DNA from: Microdochium bolleyi | Taxonomy: Eukaryota; Ascomycota; Sordariomycetes; Xylariales; Microdochiaceae | Length of the DNA: 64,000 nucleotides | Assembly: GCA_001566295.1 (NCBI GenBank) | Contig: KQ964249.1 | Location: 2,542,001-2,606,000 of the forward strand | Direction of reading: 5' to 3' | Shown: one piece after another, positions 21,930 to 33,757 of the stretch | Layout of the letters: each line of letters begins with the position of its first letter | How positions within the stretch are numbered: position 1 is the first letter of the stretch | Position numbers and translations under genes: made by a program | The notes under the pieces: generated by a model | What the model saw: only the letters and a program-made list of their open reading frames with translations | Databases searched by the model: none | What the model was told of the DNA's origin: nothing

Positions 21930-24900
21930 ATGCTCGTCCGAACACGCTCGCTCCACCGCGGCGTCTCCCTCGCTAGCCTCCACCGCCCAGTCTTGCGGCC
22001 GAGTCTCTCCTCCCACAGCTCTCTTGATGCCTCCATACATCCGTCTTCTACAAGGCCAGGCTCTCGACACATCGTGACCCGCCCGAGCCTGCTACCATGG
22101 CGGCGGAAGACGATGCCGAGTCCCTCTGGCACATCGCCGCAGCGGCTGCTGGCGACGGCCATGGATGACCCCGTCAACGATACCCCCTTCGATCGCATAA
22201 AATCTCCAGGATCTTCCTACCAGAATCCAGTCTCGCCACCACCCCTGTACAATCTGAGATCATTCGACCCGGCCCGGCCCTTACATTTGAGCCCAGCTGT
22301 CGACACCTTTCCTGCCACACGCGCCACAGCGCTCGGAGTTCCGGGCGGGATCGAGGAGATGTATTCTGTTTTTGACGCTTGCTTGCTCGTGGGCAAGCCA
22401 GACCGCGCTGCGCTTGTCCTCGAGCGCTTTCGCAACATGAACGTCGTCGCACCAACGGAGCTCATCCAGATGCACAACCGCTACCTCCGAGCCAGTCTTG
22501 ATCAAGTCTTCACGCAGTCCAACGCCAAATGGGCAAGTGCAATGCACAAGTGGTACGAGCTACACATCCGCGAGCACCTACCTCAAACGCCCGAGACCAT
22601 CGCTTGCATGCTCAAGGCCTCTTTACTCTCGTCCCAGGGTGCGCGCCTCAACAGACTCGTCACTCGGTATCTGGATATGATGCCAGATGAGGAGAGCATA
22701 TACCACGTCCTATCCGAGGAGGACATCCTGACACAACAAGATCTGGGGACAATCATTAGCATATACCAGCCGGCATCGAAGCTCTCGCTGGAAGAGATGG
22801 ACACGAACGCAGCCGCTTTGGAGCAGGAAGCCGCCGCAGATGGAGAATCGCTCGCATCATCGATGAAGGCCGCAGCCGCGACGGTTTCTACTACAGCTAC
22901 CCCAAGTCCTCAAGTCCTGGGCGTTGACCAGAAAGGTCTGGGTCTCGAGACTCTGCGCGGAGTTTTGTCATTCTTCAAGGACATTGAGGACAAAGACCTC
23001 TCAGGTCTTCCACTTGCCGAGCGGCAGGAGATCCAGGCTCGTCTGGAGCGCGACTGTGTCGATGCAGCCATCGACAGATGGCGGGAGGAAAACCAGACAT
23101 TGCGCAAATTAGGACGTGCCAGTCCCACCCACGCACCTGTACTCAACTCACAACTATACGACTGGCATTCTTCCATGGAGGCAAAACTCAAGGAGGAATT
23201 TCTCTTGCTGGACATAGCCGAGGAAAGTAAAACAAAATCTACGGTCGAACTCGATCGATGTGCGTACGGTCCGTTTCTGCGGCAATCAACGCCAACAAGA
23301 TTAGCGGCTGTCACGATTCTCTCCGTATTGGGCACGATCGCAACGCAAGGAGCAGATAAGGGCGTTGCTCTATCAACTGTCTTGACGTCACTCGCCAAAG
23401 CGGTGGAAGACGATGCCAAGTCTTCGGCGCGTTCTCAAGAAATGGCAGAGAAGAAGCGCTTGCGAAGACGCCAGTTCCGACAGCAAGCCACATCTAGTGG
23501 CCCCGAATTGCCTGCGCAAGATGCTAATGCCGACAAGGGCCCGATAGAGGTCAAGGCTCCCTTGTTCGAAAAGCAGAGCTGGTCACCAATCCTTAAAACA
23601 AAGATCGCCGCTGTTCTGATGTCTGCGCTCATCGATACGGCCAAGGTCACTGTTGTCCGCGAACATCCCGAAACGAAAGCTCTCGTCAGCCAAGTACAGC
23701 CTGCCATGGCGCATACTACGGTTCACAGGAAGGGCAAGAGAGCTGGCGTACTGATGCCCAACAAGTTCCTGACAGAAATGATGAAGCGCGAACCGCGAGG
23801 AGACTTCTTGGCCCGACATCTACCTATGCTTGTGGAGCCTGAGCCATGGTCTGGTTTCGACAAGGGTGGGTTCTTGGAATCATCCAGCAACCTCATCCGC
23901 GTGAAAGCCGGCGAGCGCGAGCAGGTCATATACGTCAAAGCCGCGGCAGAACGCGGCGATCTTGAACAAGTCATGAAAGGGCTGGATGTTCTAGGGCGAA
24001 CCGGTTGGAGGGTCAACACTCCAGTCTTCGACGTCATGCTTGCAGCCTGGAACTCGGGCCAGGCAGTAGCAAATATTCCTGCGCTCCATCCCGATATCGT
24101 CATCCCTCCAGAGCCTGAGGCGACTGAGGATGGTGGTGACAGTCGAAGAATCTGGCTCAAGGCCGTCAAAGCGGCCGAAAACAAGAAGTCTGGCCTGCAC
24201 TCGGAGCGATGCTTCATGAACTTCCAGCTTGAAATTGCACGGTCTTTCAAAAATCAGACGTTCTACTTCCCTCACAACATGGATTTCCGCGGCCGTGCCT
24301 ATCCTCTGCCCACGTATCTGAACCACATGGGTGCGGACCACGTGCGAGGCCTGCTCCGGTTTGCCAAAGGCAAGGAGCTGGGTGACGCCGGGCTGCGTTG
24401 GGTCAAGATTCACCTGTCCAACGTCTTCGGTTATGACAAGGCTAGTTTCAAAGAGAGAGAGCAGTTTGCCATGGACCACTACGATGATATTGTTGACTCG
24501 GCCACCAATCCTCTCAACGGTCGACGGTGGTGGCTGCGAGCCGAGGATCCTTGGCAGTGCTTAGCAGCCTGCTTCGAGCTGAAGGCGGCGCTCGAGTCAC
24601 CCGACCCAACAAAGTTCGTGTCTTATCTTCCTGTCCATCAGGATGGCACCTGCAACGGACTGCAGCACTATGCAGCACTTGGCGGTGATAAATGGGGTGC
24701 CCAGCAAGTCAACTTGACACCTGGTGACCGACCAGCAGATGTGTACTCGGCCGTCGCGAACCTTGTCAAGGAGAGCCTTGCGGCGGACGCCAAGGAGAAG
24801 AACTTCATGGCACTTGCCCTTGATGGCAAGATAACTCGAAAAGTGGTCAAGCAGACTGTCATGACTAATGTGTACGGCGTCACCTTCATTGGTGCCAAGG

Positions 24901-26229
24901 CACAGATCAGGAAACAGCTCGACGCTGCATACCCTGATCTGGAAAAGGAGCACGAAATCCCCCTGAACATACTGGCTTCCTACCTCACCACCAAGGTCTT
25001 CAAAGCTCTCTCTACCATGTTCCGTGGCGCTCACGACATCCAATTCTGGCTTGGCGAATGCGCTGGTCGGGTTTGTCGTGCTCTCACGCCCGAGCAGCTC
25101 GAACGTCTGGCAGACGAAAGCCTGAATGAGGGCAGTTCCACTTCCAGGTACAAGCCTACCATGGCATCAAAACTGGCAGCAAGCAAAAAGAGCGGCCCCG
25201 AAGGACTACTCGAACAATTCCGCTCTACAATTGTATGGACGACTCCACTACGCCTTCCGGTTGCACAGCCCTACAGGAGGGCCAACATCCGATCTATCGA
25301 GACCTGCCTGGCGGACCTCAACCTGCAGATCCCCGAGCGCACCGATCCTGTGCACCGACGCAAGCAGTTGCAGGCATTCCCACCCAACTTCATCCATTCG
25401 CTTGACGCCAGCCACATGCTTCTGTCCGCACTCGAGTGCGATGACCTGGGACTCTCATTCGCCGCGGTTCACGATTCCTTCTGGACGCATGCTGCGGACA
25501 TCGACAAGATGAACCTCGTCATTCGGGATTCTTTCATTCGCATCCACCGCGAGGATGTTATTGGCAGACTGGCATCTGAGTTTGAAGCCAGGTACGGTGG
25601 GTCTCTGTACATGACTACTGTCGAGAGGAATTCGCCGCTAGGCAAGAAGATAGTAGCTCTGCGCAAGGAGAACAAGCTCACCTCGCGCGAGGAGCTGTTG
25701 CGCGAGTACAAGAGGCTACAGCTGCTCAAGTCGTCAGACCCCTCGGAAGTACAAGAAGCCCAGAAGATGATCACGCCTGCTGTTCTTTTTGAACAAGAGG
25801 CTGCTGAAGCACCCCTTGAGGCTGCGGACGAGATGCAGGCCGTTGGGCTTGGAAGCATACCCGCATCCGTCGGTCATGACACGAAACTGTCTGATGAAGG
25901 TTCTGGGGATGAAGGCTTAGCGGAGGAGAAGGACAGCTCTCTCTCACGTACGGAAGATATGGAGTACCTCAAGGGGATTATTGAGATGTCATCCTTTGAG
26001 ATGCAAATGGCCAAGCAGACCGGCGCGAAGAAGCCGGCAAGGGCCCCCAAAGCAGCCACCATACAAGTGTGGCTGCCGCTCACTTTCCCCAAGATCCCCG
26101 TAAAGGTACGTACTTATTCCTACTTTCCCCCTTCCTGAGTATATGGAGACCTGTAGACTAACGCGGTCTCGGAATCAGGGCGACTTTGACGTCTCAGAAC
26201 TGAAGGAGAGCAAGTACTTCTTCTCTTGA
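21930..26229 (+). CDS. RPO41: RPO41, mitochondrial DNA-directed RNA polymerase
   Basis: Exons 21930-26105 and 26179-26229 encode 1408 aa. The 73 nt intron (GTACGT donor, AATCAG acceptor) replaces a read-through tail with VKGDFDVSELKESKYFFS, the conserved C-terminus. It is a T7-like single-subunit polymerase: NMDFRGRAYPLP near residue 785, catalytic Asp in VHQDGTCNGLQHYAALG near 903, fingers/O-helix RKVVKQTVMTNVYGVT near 970, and palm motif C in AAVHDSFWTHA near 1180. The N-terminus is Arg/Ser/His-rich without acidic residues, fitting a matrix-targeting presequence, and residues about 130-300 contain the helical PPR-like region of fungal Rpo41. It transcribes mtDNA with the Mtf1 factor. All catalytic motifs are intact. 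Confidence 0.97.
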
Positions 26230-28423
26230 GTTGACTAGACCGACTTTCGCGCATACACCTGTACCATATCCGCCCTGTACATAACACCCAACACTCAGCG
26301 ATGCATGCATTTCTCACGGCGTTTAAAGAATGACTGGAGACGGCAATCCCCGGCGGCTTCATCTAGATCAAAAGCCTGTACATTATTTTTATGCTTTTTT
26401 TTTCCTGTACCATTTACACGCCTCGCACACAAAAAGAGGAGGCTGGCTTCGTGGATCACGAGTTACATCACGACAAACTCACGCCAGGAATCTGGTTTAT
26501 GAGCTAGATGAATAGGGCAACGCTATGATGGCTCGATGTTACCAGGATATATTTTGAATAATCACACATACAATAATTGCTGCGACTTCCATGCTTGCCT
26601 TATGCCCATCTCATGTGCTTGTGAAGTGTGGCTGTCTCCGAGATCACACATAAGGCGTGCCGCATCAATCTTCCACTCTGCAGATAATGTCTCAAGCACA
26701 TGTGCTCCTGGTTTTGTATTGTCGTTGACGCGGACCCAGTCTTGAAAGTGTATCTGTATACCTACCGCTCAGGCGACCTGACCGATTGGCACCGCGCCCT
26801 GTGTCTATGTCCTTGTCCATGCGTCTGAAGCCCAGCAGGTAACGTCACATGGCAGGCGGCATTGTACATGATAGATCAAGTATTGTTCCAATCTTGCTCT
26901 GTCTTGCACTGAAGGTTAGGTCCCGACTCACATTCTCTTGGATGCCCGGGTGTGTAAGACATCAGATGCGGAGTGCGAGGCGGATGGGAACTGATGAAGT
27001 ACGGACATTACGGACTCACGGACTATAATAAGACTGCGGGACGCCTGGTTCAGGCCCGCTGTCAGATTCCGCCGATTTCCCCAGAAACGGGAAAGACAAG
27101 GCGCATGCTGTGTGATTGCTTCGCCATGCTGGCATTTTTTGGGAAGGTCAGGTCACACGAGAACGTCGTTGGTTGGAGAATAAAAAAATAGACTTCGCAT
27201 CTTGAATGACAGGCGGCACAATTAGCGTTTTCTCTAGGCTAAGCAATGGTGGCTGAGCGCGGGATCAACGCTCTTTCGGCCCTTTTGCAGGAGAGACATA
27301 GTTCGGGGTTTTACACACCCTGATGCTTTGCGAGCTAAACCAACAATTTCTCTCTATCTGCGGTGTGTGTTTCCCCAATTGCATAGCGGCTGGGCATCGT
27401 CAGGCTTGACGTCAAGATTCGGTTTTGTGTTTCCACCATCCATTCCTTGCTTGCTTGGAGGCACACATCCAGGGAGCACGCTTACGGTATATGCAGAGAA
27501 CCACACCCTCGGCTTTTGCCTTCCAAGTGGCCACAGATCTGACAGGCAGAGCTGATGCTCGCCCTCTCCTCGTGTTGCGCGAGTATGTCTCAGCGACTGG
27601 TCTCTTGGCTTCTCTGTGTAAAGACCAATCGTGATGCTGCTCTCCCTTGCTGTGTTTCTTGGCGGCCGGAGCATGCTGGGAGGTCGTCGGCATGTCCCGC
27701 CCCGTCCGTTCCTAGAATTGGGAATGTGAGGAGGCACGGCTGTGTCGGACCGGGCGATGTTAGATCGCTTGGTGCTCGCGGTTTGGCGAGAGTGCCGTGT
27801 GTAGAGACTTGTTTCTGGGGATTATTATCATGATATCCTGCTGGGTAGCCATCCTACGCGAGATTCCAAAGGCAAGGACGCTCTCATCGGCCAGAAGATC
27901 GAGGTTGGTCAATCAAAGACAAAAATTACCAAAAAAATCCCCGAACCGACTGCTAGATTCCACAAAAGGCTTCTTGTTGTGCCACCAAACAACATCTTTT
28001 AGACCGGATGCACGCCGAGACAAGAATAATAATCATGCTTGTCTTACGGGAAGAAACCTCGTGTTTCTTAGAGTTTGAGACCCTCCCATAAGGTGCCAGC
28101 CGATGATCCTTGGAACCACAGGGCGAGGGGGCCGAGTGTCGAGTATGCCCCCAGCTTGGCTTCCGTCACGGGCACGAGGAGAGGTGAGTCTGCTCACTGA
28201 ACACTACATCAGAGTTCCTGTGTGACGGCGATTGACCATGTGGACAGCAATAGGCCTGGGCTTCGGGTATATATTGGTCAGACTTGGTCCTACTTGGTCT
28301 ACTTATTCGAGGACGGTGTATAGTAGATCATCGATTCGCGACTGGTGTCCAAACTATTTTACGATTTCTGGCCACGCAGACACACCTCGAGCAACTCGAA
28401 TACACATACAAGCCACTATCGCC
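26230..28423. other. 2.2 kb gene-poor region
   Basis: Only short frames without family resemblance. GC content drops relative to the flanking genes and A/T runs are common. I see no terminal repeats, transposase or RNA gene. Confidence 0.55.
28268..28275 (+). promoter_or_regulatory. Candidate TATA element
   Basis: TATATATT lies about 150 nt before the start codon of the small secreted protein gene. Confidence 0.4.
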
Positions 28424-29240
28424 ATGGTTGATTTCAAGATTGCCGCTTTTTCCGCAGCAGCACTGCTGCTCAAGTCTAGGTGAGAAGCATCATTTTCAAA
28501 TATTTAACCCTAATTTGCGGGACAGCATATTCTGTTCTGGTAACAGACGCCAGTACTCATCATCACCATTCCTTCCACAGTTATGCCGCTCCACCACCGC
28601 CTGTGACCGCCGTGCCTGGCAGCCCTCCTCCTTCGACAATCGTGCCCGGCTGCCCTGCCCCTACGGTCCCGCCGCAGTGGGATATCGGCCTGCCCGAGAG
28701 CTGCTTCGACCCTTTGGCTATCAAGACGCCGTGTTTCACGTGGACGACGACTGCACCAGCAGGTGAGTTGCCTTCTCTGCTCTACTTATACATCTCAGTC
28801 ACACCGTGGGTGGCGGGACTGGATTCGCGAAGAGTACTTCGGACCATGCCGTTCCAGGACAACTTATATTGTCCTACATCCTACTTGATCACAGCAAAGC
28901 ACCCTTTCTCCTCAGTGTAGATGCCAACCCCGGCTCGGAAAACCGGCTTCCTGAGTTCTCCCCAAATCTGACTTCTAAATCAGTCACATGCCCTCATATC
29001 CACTGCGCCCCCCCGGCCCCGACGCAGGTGTGCCCGCTGTACCTCAAGGTCAGCAGCACCACAGTGCCCTGCTCGACCGACTGCTGCCCGTTCACGCCCA
29101 CGGCGACCTACTCGTGCGGCGCCTGCCCGAGCTGCGACCCCTGCCGCGTCCCCACGGAGCTGACCGTCTTTACGACTGGCTGCGCCGGGGGCGGGGTCCA
29201 GTCGACGGTCACGACGATCACTCCGCCGCCTTACTGGTAG
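28424..29240 (+). CDS. Small secreted Cys/Pro-rich protein, unknown function
   Basis: Modelled as exons 28424-28479, 28581-28762 and 28921-29240 (185 aa). The first intron ends at a strong pyrimidine-rich acceptor (CCTTCCACAG), and the phase then links the signal peptide MVDFKIAAFSAAALLLKSS to YAAPPPPVTAVPG. The mature part is Pro/Thr-rich with about 14 cysteines, including paired and spaced sets: CSTDCCPF, CGACPSCDPCR. It ends ITPPPYW. The third exon could instead start at 28984 (CTGAC branch, ATCAG acceptor), giving APAVTCPHIHC and a 165 aa product; both acceptors keep frame. No domain was recognised. Size, signal peptide and cysteine density suggest an apoplastic or cell-wall-associated protein or candidate effector; this is inference. 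Confidence 0.6.
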
Positions 29241-29652
29241 TTTTGGGGTTTGTTTGTTGCTGTTGTCGTGTGTTGCTGTTGTCGTGGAGAGGGTGCTTGA
29301 GAGCCTCTGCGATGTTGTGCTTTCATGGAGGGTCAGGGTTCTGAGGTATGCAAAGAGCTGCGTGCAGCGATGAAAGGACGAAGTTTCGCTCCGAGATTGT
29401 AGTTTTGCTTATGATGGTGACGATAAAACGAAATTGGAGTGTTAACTAGGAGTACTGTATATACTCCTTCATAGTCTCACGACCACACAGACAAGTAAAT
29501 GATTGTTAACGGCAATAGTCTTAAAAGAGATGAAGTGACCAATGATCACGATCCTGTCACATAATCAACATGGAAATTTGTTGCGCGACCTTTCAGTATG
29601 TGGAGGTTTCTTGTATTGGTATTTTGTTCGTGCTGACTATGTCATCATCCTT
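29241..29652. other. Convergent 3' region between the secreted protein gene and ARC1
   Basis: About 410 nt tail-to-tail spacer containing an inverted repeat at 29449-29467. No gene was seen. Confidence 0.6.
29449..29467. repeat. Short inverted repeat GGAGTA...TACTCC
   Basis: Six-base arms with a seven-base spacer lie 3' of both convergent genes. A related GGAGTA/TACTCC motif recurs elsewhere in the window. Confidence 0.5.
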
Positions 29653-30897
29653 TTACCTCACAGTTGCGCCCTTGAGTGTCTTGACTGTGCAGACGCCACC
29701 GCTCGCCGTGGTGAGCTTGCCAACATCCTCCTTGCCGGCCTCCTTGACGGCCTTGCCATCAAAGACAACCTCGAGGTTGTCGTTGGTCGTGAAACCAGGC
29801 TGGAAGGTCTCCCAGATCTTCTTCTTGGGGTTGAGTACGCCCTCGGGCTCGCCACGCCAGCCATCGAAGCACACGCGCTCACCAGCCTTGGCATCCGCAG
29901 GCGGCGTAGCCAGCTCGACAGGGCCCTTGTGGTCATCAGCCTCACCCTCCTTGAGCTTCGGCGATGCAGCCAGCACCATGGCACACGACTTGATGCCGCG
30001 CATTTTGACGGGCTTCAGATTGGCAACAACCACGACCTTGCGACCCTGCATCTCCTCAAGCGGGACCAGACCATTGAGGCCGGAGCACACGGTCCGGCAC
30101 ACCTGACCCTCGTAGACCTCGGTGTCATCAGTGCCCTCCTTGTCGCCCATGGCAATGGTCGACACGTACAAGCTATCGGCTTCGGGGTGCTTGATTGCCT
30201 TCAGAATGTGGCCAACGCGCAGGTCGATCAAGTGAGGCGCAGGGGGTGTGGCGACAGCGGGGGCCTTTTGCGGCTTGGGTGCCTTCTCCTTCTTCTCCTT
30301 CTTCTGTTGTTTGGGGGCAGCGGCCTCGCCAGTGATGCCCGCAGCAGCGGAAGCCGCAGCAACGGTCTCACCAGCTTGGACGGCGGCGCCCTTGACAGCC
30401 TCGACGGCAGCGCCAGCAGCAGCGACAGTCCTGTCCACAAGCGTGGCATCCTTGCCAACGGGAGCACTACTGGCCGCGGCCGCAGCCTTCTCCTTCTTCA
30501 GACGCTCCTTCTCGGCCTTGGCGTCGACGGGCGGCTTGACGTAGAGGATATCATCGTGGTCGACGTTGATCTTGTCGGGATCGGCCACCTTTAGGTCAAA
30601 GACCGACGAGTTTTGGACAAAGTCGAGGTGGCGCACAATGTGAGGGTGGCCGTTCTGGCCAGTCCGCTGCTCGGGGGACCACGACTTGACGGCAGGGGCC
30701 AGGGACTCGTAGATGGCGAGATCGGCCTTGGAGGGGGTCGTGCCGAGGAGAGTGGTGCGGGACGAAAGGTGGGAGTTGAGCTTGTCGAGGATGGAAGAGT
30801 CCGAGGGCGCGGCCTTGAGGCGCTCGGCAGTGGTCAGCCACTGCTTGACCTCGGTCTCCTCGTTGGACGACAGCTTCTGGGACTCGAAAGCGGCCAT
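29653..30897 (-). CDS. ARC1: ARC1-type tRNA-binding cofactor of aminoacyl-tRNA synthetases
   Basis: A single exon of 414 aa starting at MAAFESQKLS. Residues 1-110 form a GST-C-like helical domain (SSRTTLLGTTPSKADLAIYE), used in yeast Arc1 to dock MetRS and GluRS. Residues about 120-220 are a Lys/Ala/Glu-rich linker (KQQKKEKKEKAPKPQKAP) that can bind tRNA backbone. Residues about 225-414 are an EMAP-II/tRNA-binding OB-fold: HLIDLRVGHILKAIKHPEAD, SLYVSTIAMGD, RTVCSGLNGLV, VVVVANLKPVKMRGIKS and a C-terminal EMAP-II extension. It delivers tRNA to cytosolic synthetases. The start codon lies 653 nt from the divergent VMA16 start. Confidence 0.93.
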   Translation of the reverse strand: MAAFESQKLSSNEETEVKQWLTTAERLKAAPSDSSILDKLNSHLSSRTTLLGTTPSKADLAIYESLAPAVKSWSPEQRTGQNGHPHIVRHLDFVQNSSVFDLKVADPDKINVDHDDILYVKPPVDAKAEKERLKKEKAAAAASSAPVGKDATLVDRTVAAAGAAVEAVKGAAVQAGETVAAASAAAGITGEAAAPKQQKKEKKEKAPKPQKAPAVATPPAPHLIDLRVGHILKAIKHPEADSLYVSTIAMGDKEGTDDTEVYEGQVCRTVCSGLNGLVPLEEMQGRKVVVVANLKPVKMRGIKSCAMVLAASPKLKEGEADDHKGPVELATPPADAKAGERVCFDGWRGEPEGVLNPKKKIWETFQPGFTTNDNLEVVFDGKAVKEAGKEDVGKLTTASGGVCTVKTLKGATVR

Positions 30898-31550
30898 GGT
30901 AAAGTTTCGGGCGGAGATGCCTCGAGCAAAGGGCCGGAGGACACGCGAGAGAGACAGTTTGGCTACGGTGGAAGACGCTTGTGACTGGCCACCACAGTAA
31001 TCGTGGAGGCTAGAATCAGGGAGTTAGTTGAGACGAATAAATCCCAGAAGAATGTGCAAGCTGTCAAGCTGAAAGCTCGAAATAAAGTGCCCCGCGCTCA
31101 AAAATGTTATGACTGCACCACGAGCTCGCGGTTTCGGCAGCGACCCCACCAACTTGGGAGCCGTTGCAGGGATATCCGACTTATGCACATACATACTGTA
31201 CAAGACCCCGTGCGTGGGCATGGCTGGAGTTATGCATGTCAGTCCCAGGTAGCATGCAGGCGTTGTGCAGCCACGCAGCCACGTCCCCCGTCCCTGACGA
31301 CACACTGGGCCACTTGCAGCTGGTAGCTCCTTCAATCAAGGCTGCCTTGGCTCCATCCAACCACTCGCCGTCGCGACATCTACCATCGAAGCTCCAGCTG
31401 GTTGAGAGCACAGCTCATCCCGTCTACAACCGATTCAACGACTGACGACAGAAGCGAGTCTCCACCGCGCCGTTCCATCACCGGTACCGAGCTTCGCGCG
31501 CGCCGCATTTTTCGCATCTGCCCTCTATCTCGACACAACTGCTCTTCACG
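30898..31550. other. Divergent intergenic region ARC1/VMA16
   Basis: 653 nt between two start codons, acting as promoter region for both genes. No specific site was assigned. Confidence 0.55.
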
Positions 31551-32456
31551 ATGGGGTACAACTTCCTGTACAGCACCGGCTATGTGACCTCCACGCTGGT
31601 CGTCATTGGGCTTTGTATGTCACCCCTAGCTGAGGCCAGGCTGTGATTGCTGGGCCTCTGCAAGATGCGCCGTAGCTGACAACAAGACAGACATGCTCTT
31701 CACCGGCAGCGGCCAACGTTTCAATGTGCGTCCTGTTCCACCGCGCGCTCTCGGCATACTCAGCTCCAGTAATTAACAATCACCTCTTTCGAACAGGTTG
31801 GCGCATTCCTCGAATCTGTATCGCCTCACGCGTGGGCTGATCTCGGTATCGCCCTCTGCATCTCGCTGTCCGTCGTCGGCGCCGCATGGTACGCAGCCCC
31901 GTCCAGATGCCGATTCCCGACAACAAACTTGGTCGATTCGAAGATACGTGCAGAATAGTTAACATATGTATTCCTCTAGGGGTATCTTCATTACCGGCTC
32001 TACCATTCTCGGTGCCGGTGTCAAGGCTCCACGGATCCGCACCAAGAACCTGATCTCTATCATCTTCTGCGAGGTCGTCGCCATTTACGGCGTCATCATG
32101 GCCATCGTATTCTCGTCCAAGCTCGCCTACGTGCCTGGCGCTGTGATGGAGTCTCCAGAGGCATACTACACTGGCTACGCCCTATTCTGGGCTGGTCTGA
32201 CTGTTGGTGGCTGCAACCTCGTCTGCGGTGTTGCCGTTGGTATCAACGGCAGTGGAGCTGCCCTCGCGGATGCTGCCGATCCTTCCCTGTACGTGTTTTT
32301 GCATGTCTATTCCTGCAGTCGACACTTGGCTAACAGCATGGCAGCTTCGTCAAAATTCTGGTCATCGAGATTTTCAGCTCTGTTCTCGGCCTATTCGGTC
32401 TTATCATTGGTCTCCTTGTTCAAGGCAAGGCTGGCGAGTTTGGCGCCACCGCGTAG
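31551..32456 (+). CDS. VMA16: V-type H+-ATPase proteolipid subunit c''
   Basis: Five exons: 31551-31614, 31691-31725, 31797-31888, 31980-32288 and 32345-32456, about 203 aa, all joining in phase. The N-terminus MGYNFLYSTGYVTSTLVVIGLYMLFTG (read across the first intron) is a membrane helix, followed by proteolipid repeats: ADLGIALCISLSVVGAAWGI, then GSTILGAGVKAPRIRTKNLI, SIIFCEVVAIYGVIMAIVFS with the proton-carrying Glu, GYALFWAGLTVGGCNLVCGV and VKILVIEIFSSVLGLFGLII with the second conserved Glu. It is part of the rotating c-ring of the Vo sector that acidifies vacuole, Golgi and endosomes. High intron density in a short conserved gene is normal for this family in fungi. Confidence 0.95.
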
Positions 32457-33757
32457 ACGACACGGATCATCTTCGAGAGTGATGTCCCGATCAAATTAGC
32501 CCATCAAATGCAGCAGTGTATGAGAATAATGACGCTCGAACAACCGCCGCGGATCGGGGAGAAGCTGCGGCCAAGAGCAGGCGCAGCTTGTGGGGAGGGT
32601 TCTGCATTCACAATCCCCATCAGGGTTGGACGGCGTTCGGAAGACATGACCTGCTTTTCAGGCCGAATAAAGTGCATTGAAGTATATAGCAAACCGTGCG
32701 CGATATTTCTGTATCAACACGTCGAGATTAGCGAGCTATTCATGTCGTAGCACATGTGTTGCTCCAATTTATGCAGATTCAGTCATCGTTATACTATCTG
32801 CTTTCTAGGTGGACACTGATGATGGACGAAACTAAACTGACGCCTATCTGATCCTCGAGGCGAGCAAGGTCAAGTTGTTGTTGTTGCCATCTTCAATCTG
32901 GATGGGGCGCTTACCTTCTTGATCTCTTGCGATCTTGCGTCGCACTCCCCTTATCTGCTGTCCAGAACGGTGTTTAATGCTTTCGATCAACCCGCTGCAA
33001 CCCCTGAACTCATATCCATGAGGTTGTCCTTCCCCTCGTGCATGCGAGCATCGGTTACACGGGGAGCGTGGTTCGAGATGTCCTTCCAATCCTGCACCTT
33101 GAACGAGTCCTATACTATTGTAACACATTTATGGTTGTGAGAATTTGGAGGCGCATGGTTTTGTCCACATGTTGAACTTGAGCAAAGATCACACGCTCTT
33201 CGGTCCTGTGCGGAATAAAGACTATAACTCGTCACGCAATCTAGGCTGCACGAAGCACTTCTTAATGAGGTCATGTATTGGACTGCGCATGAGGCAAGTA
33301 ACGAATTCTGAACAAGTGCGGGTAGAGCAGCTCAACTCAAGTGACACAGGTTCCAAGGGTACTGAGCTATTAAAGCAGGGGTCCAATCGATAAGCGCAAC
33401 TCCCTGCATGCGCATTGTCTCCCCTGATAGTTAGTGCATGCATGTGTGTGGTGCTGGTCGAGTCGAGCTCCGAATAGGGTCCCTTGATACAACCGTGTTC
33501 AATACCTCGAGTCTTCTGGGTCCCTTGGCAATTCAGCAACGACAACCTGCAGACGTCGTCATTGCCGCCCTGGCCCTGCCTTCCTCGCGACTGTGCAATT
33601 CATCGCAGTCGCCAGCATCACCACTGATGTGGCATAACAAGCTCCTTGGAGTACCTCGGATCGACCTCCGCTAGCGACGACTGCAAGTGTTTCCAAGCAC
33701 CGGCACCGACTATTCTGCCGTGCACCACGAGCCCTTCTTCTGAAAAACACAAATCAG
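32457..33757. other. Intergenic region between VMA16 and the mannosidase
   Basis: About 1.3 kb with short unrelated frames only. Nothing with domain support was found. Confidence 0.55.
32666..32671 (+). terminator. Candidate polyadenylation signal
   Basis: AATAAA lies about 210 nt after the VMA16 stop codon. Confidence 0.4.

Noticed and set aside
28480..28580. GTG-initiated frame giving an alternative signal peptide for the secreted protein
   Set aside because: It starts at the splice donor itself (GTGAGA), not at an ATG; the ATG at 28424 with the CCACAG acceptor explains the data.
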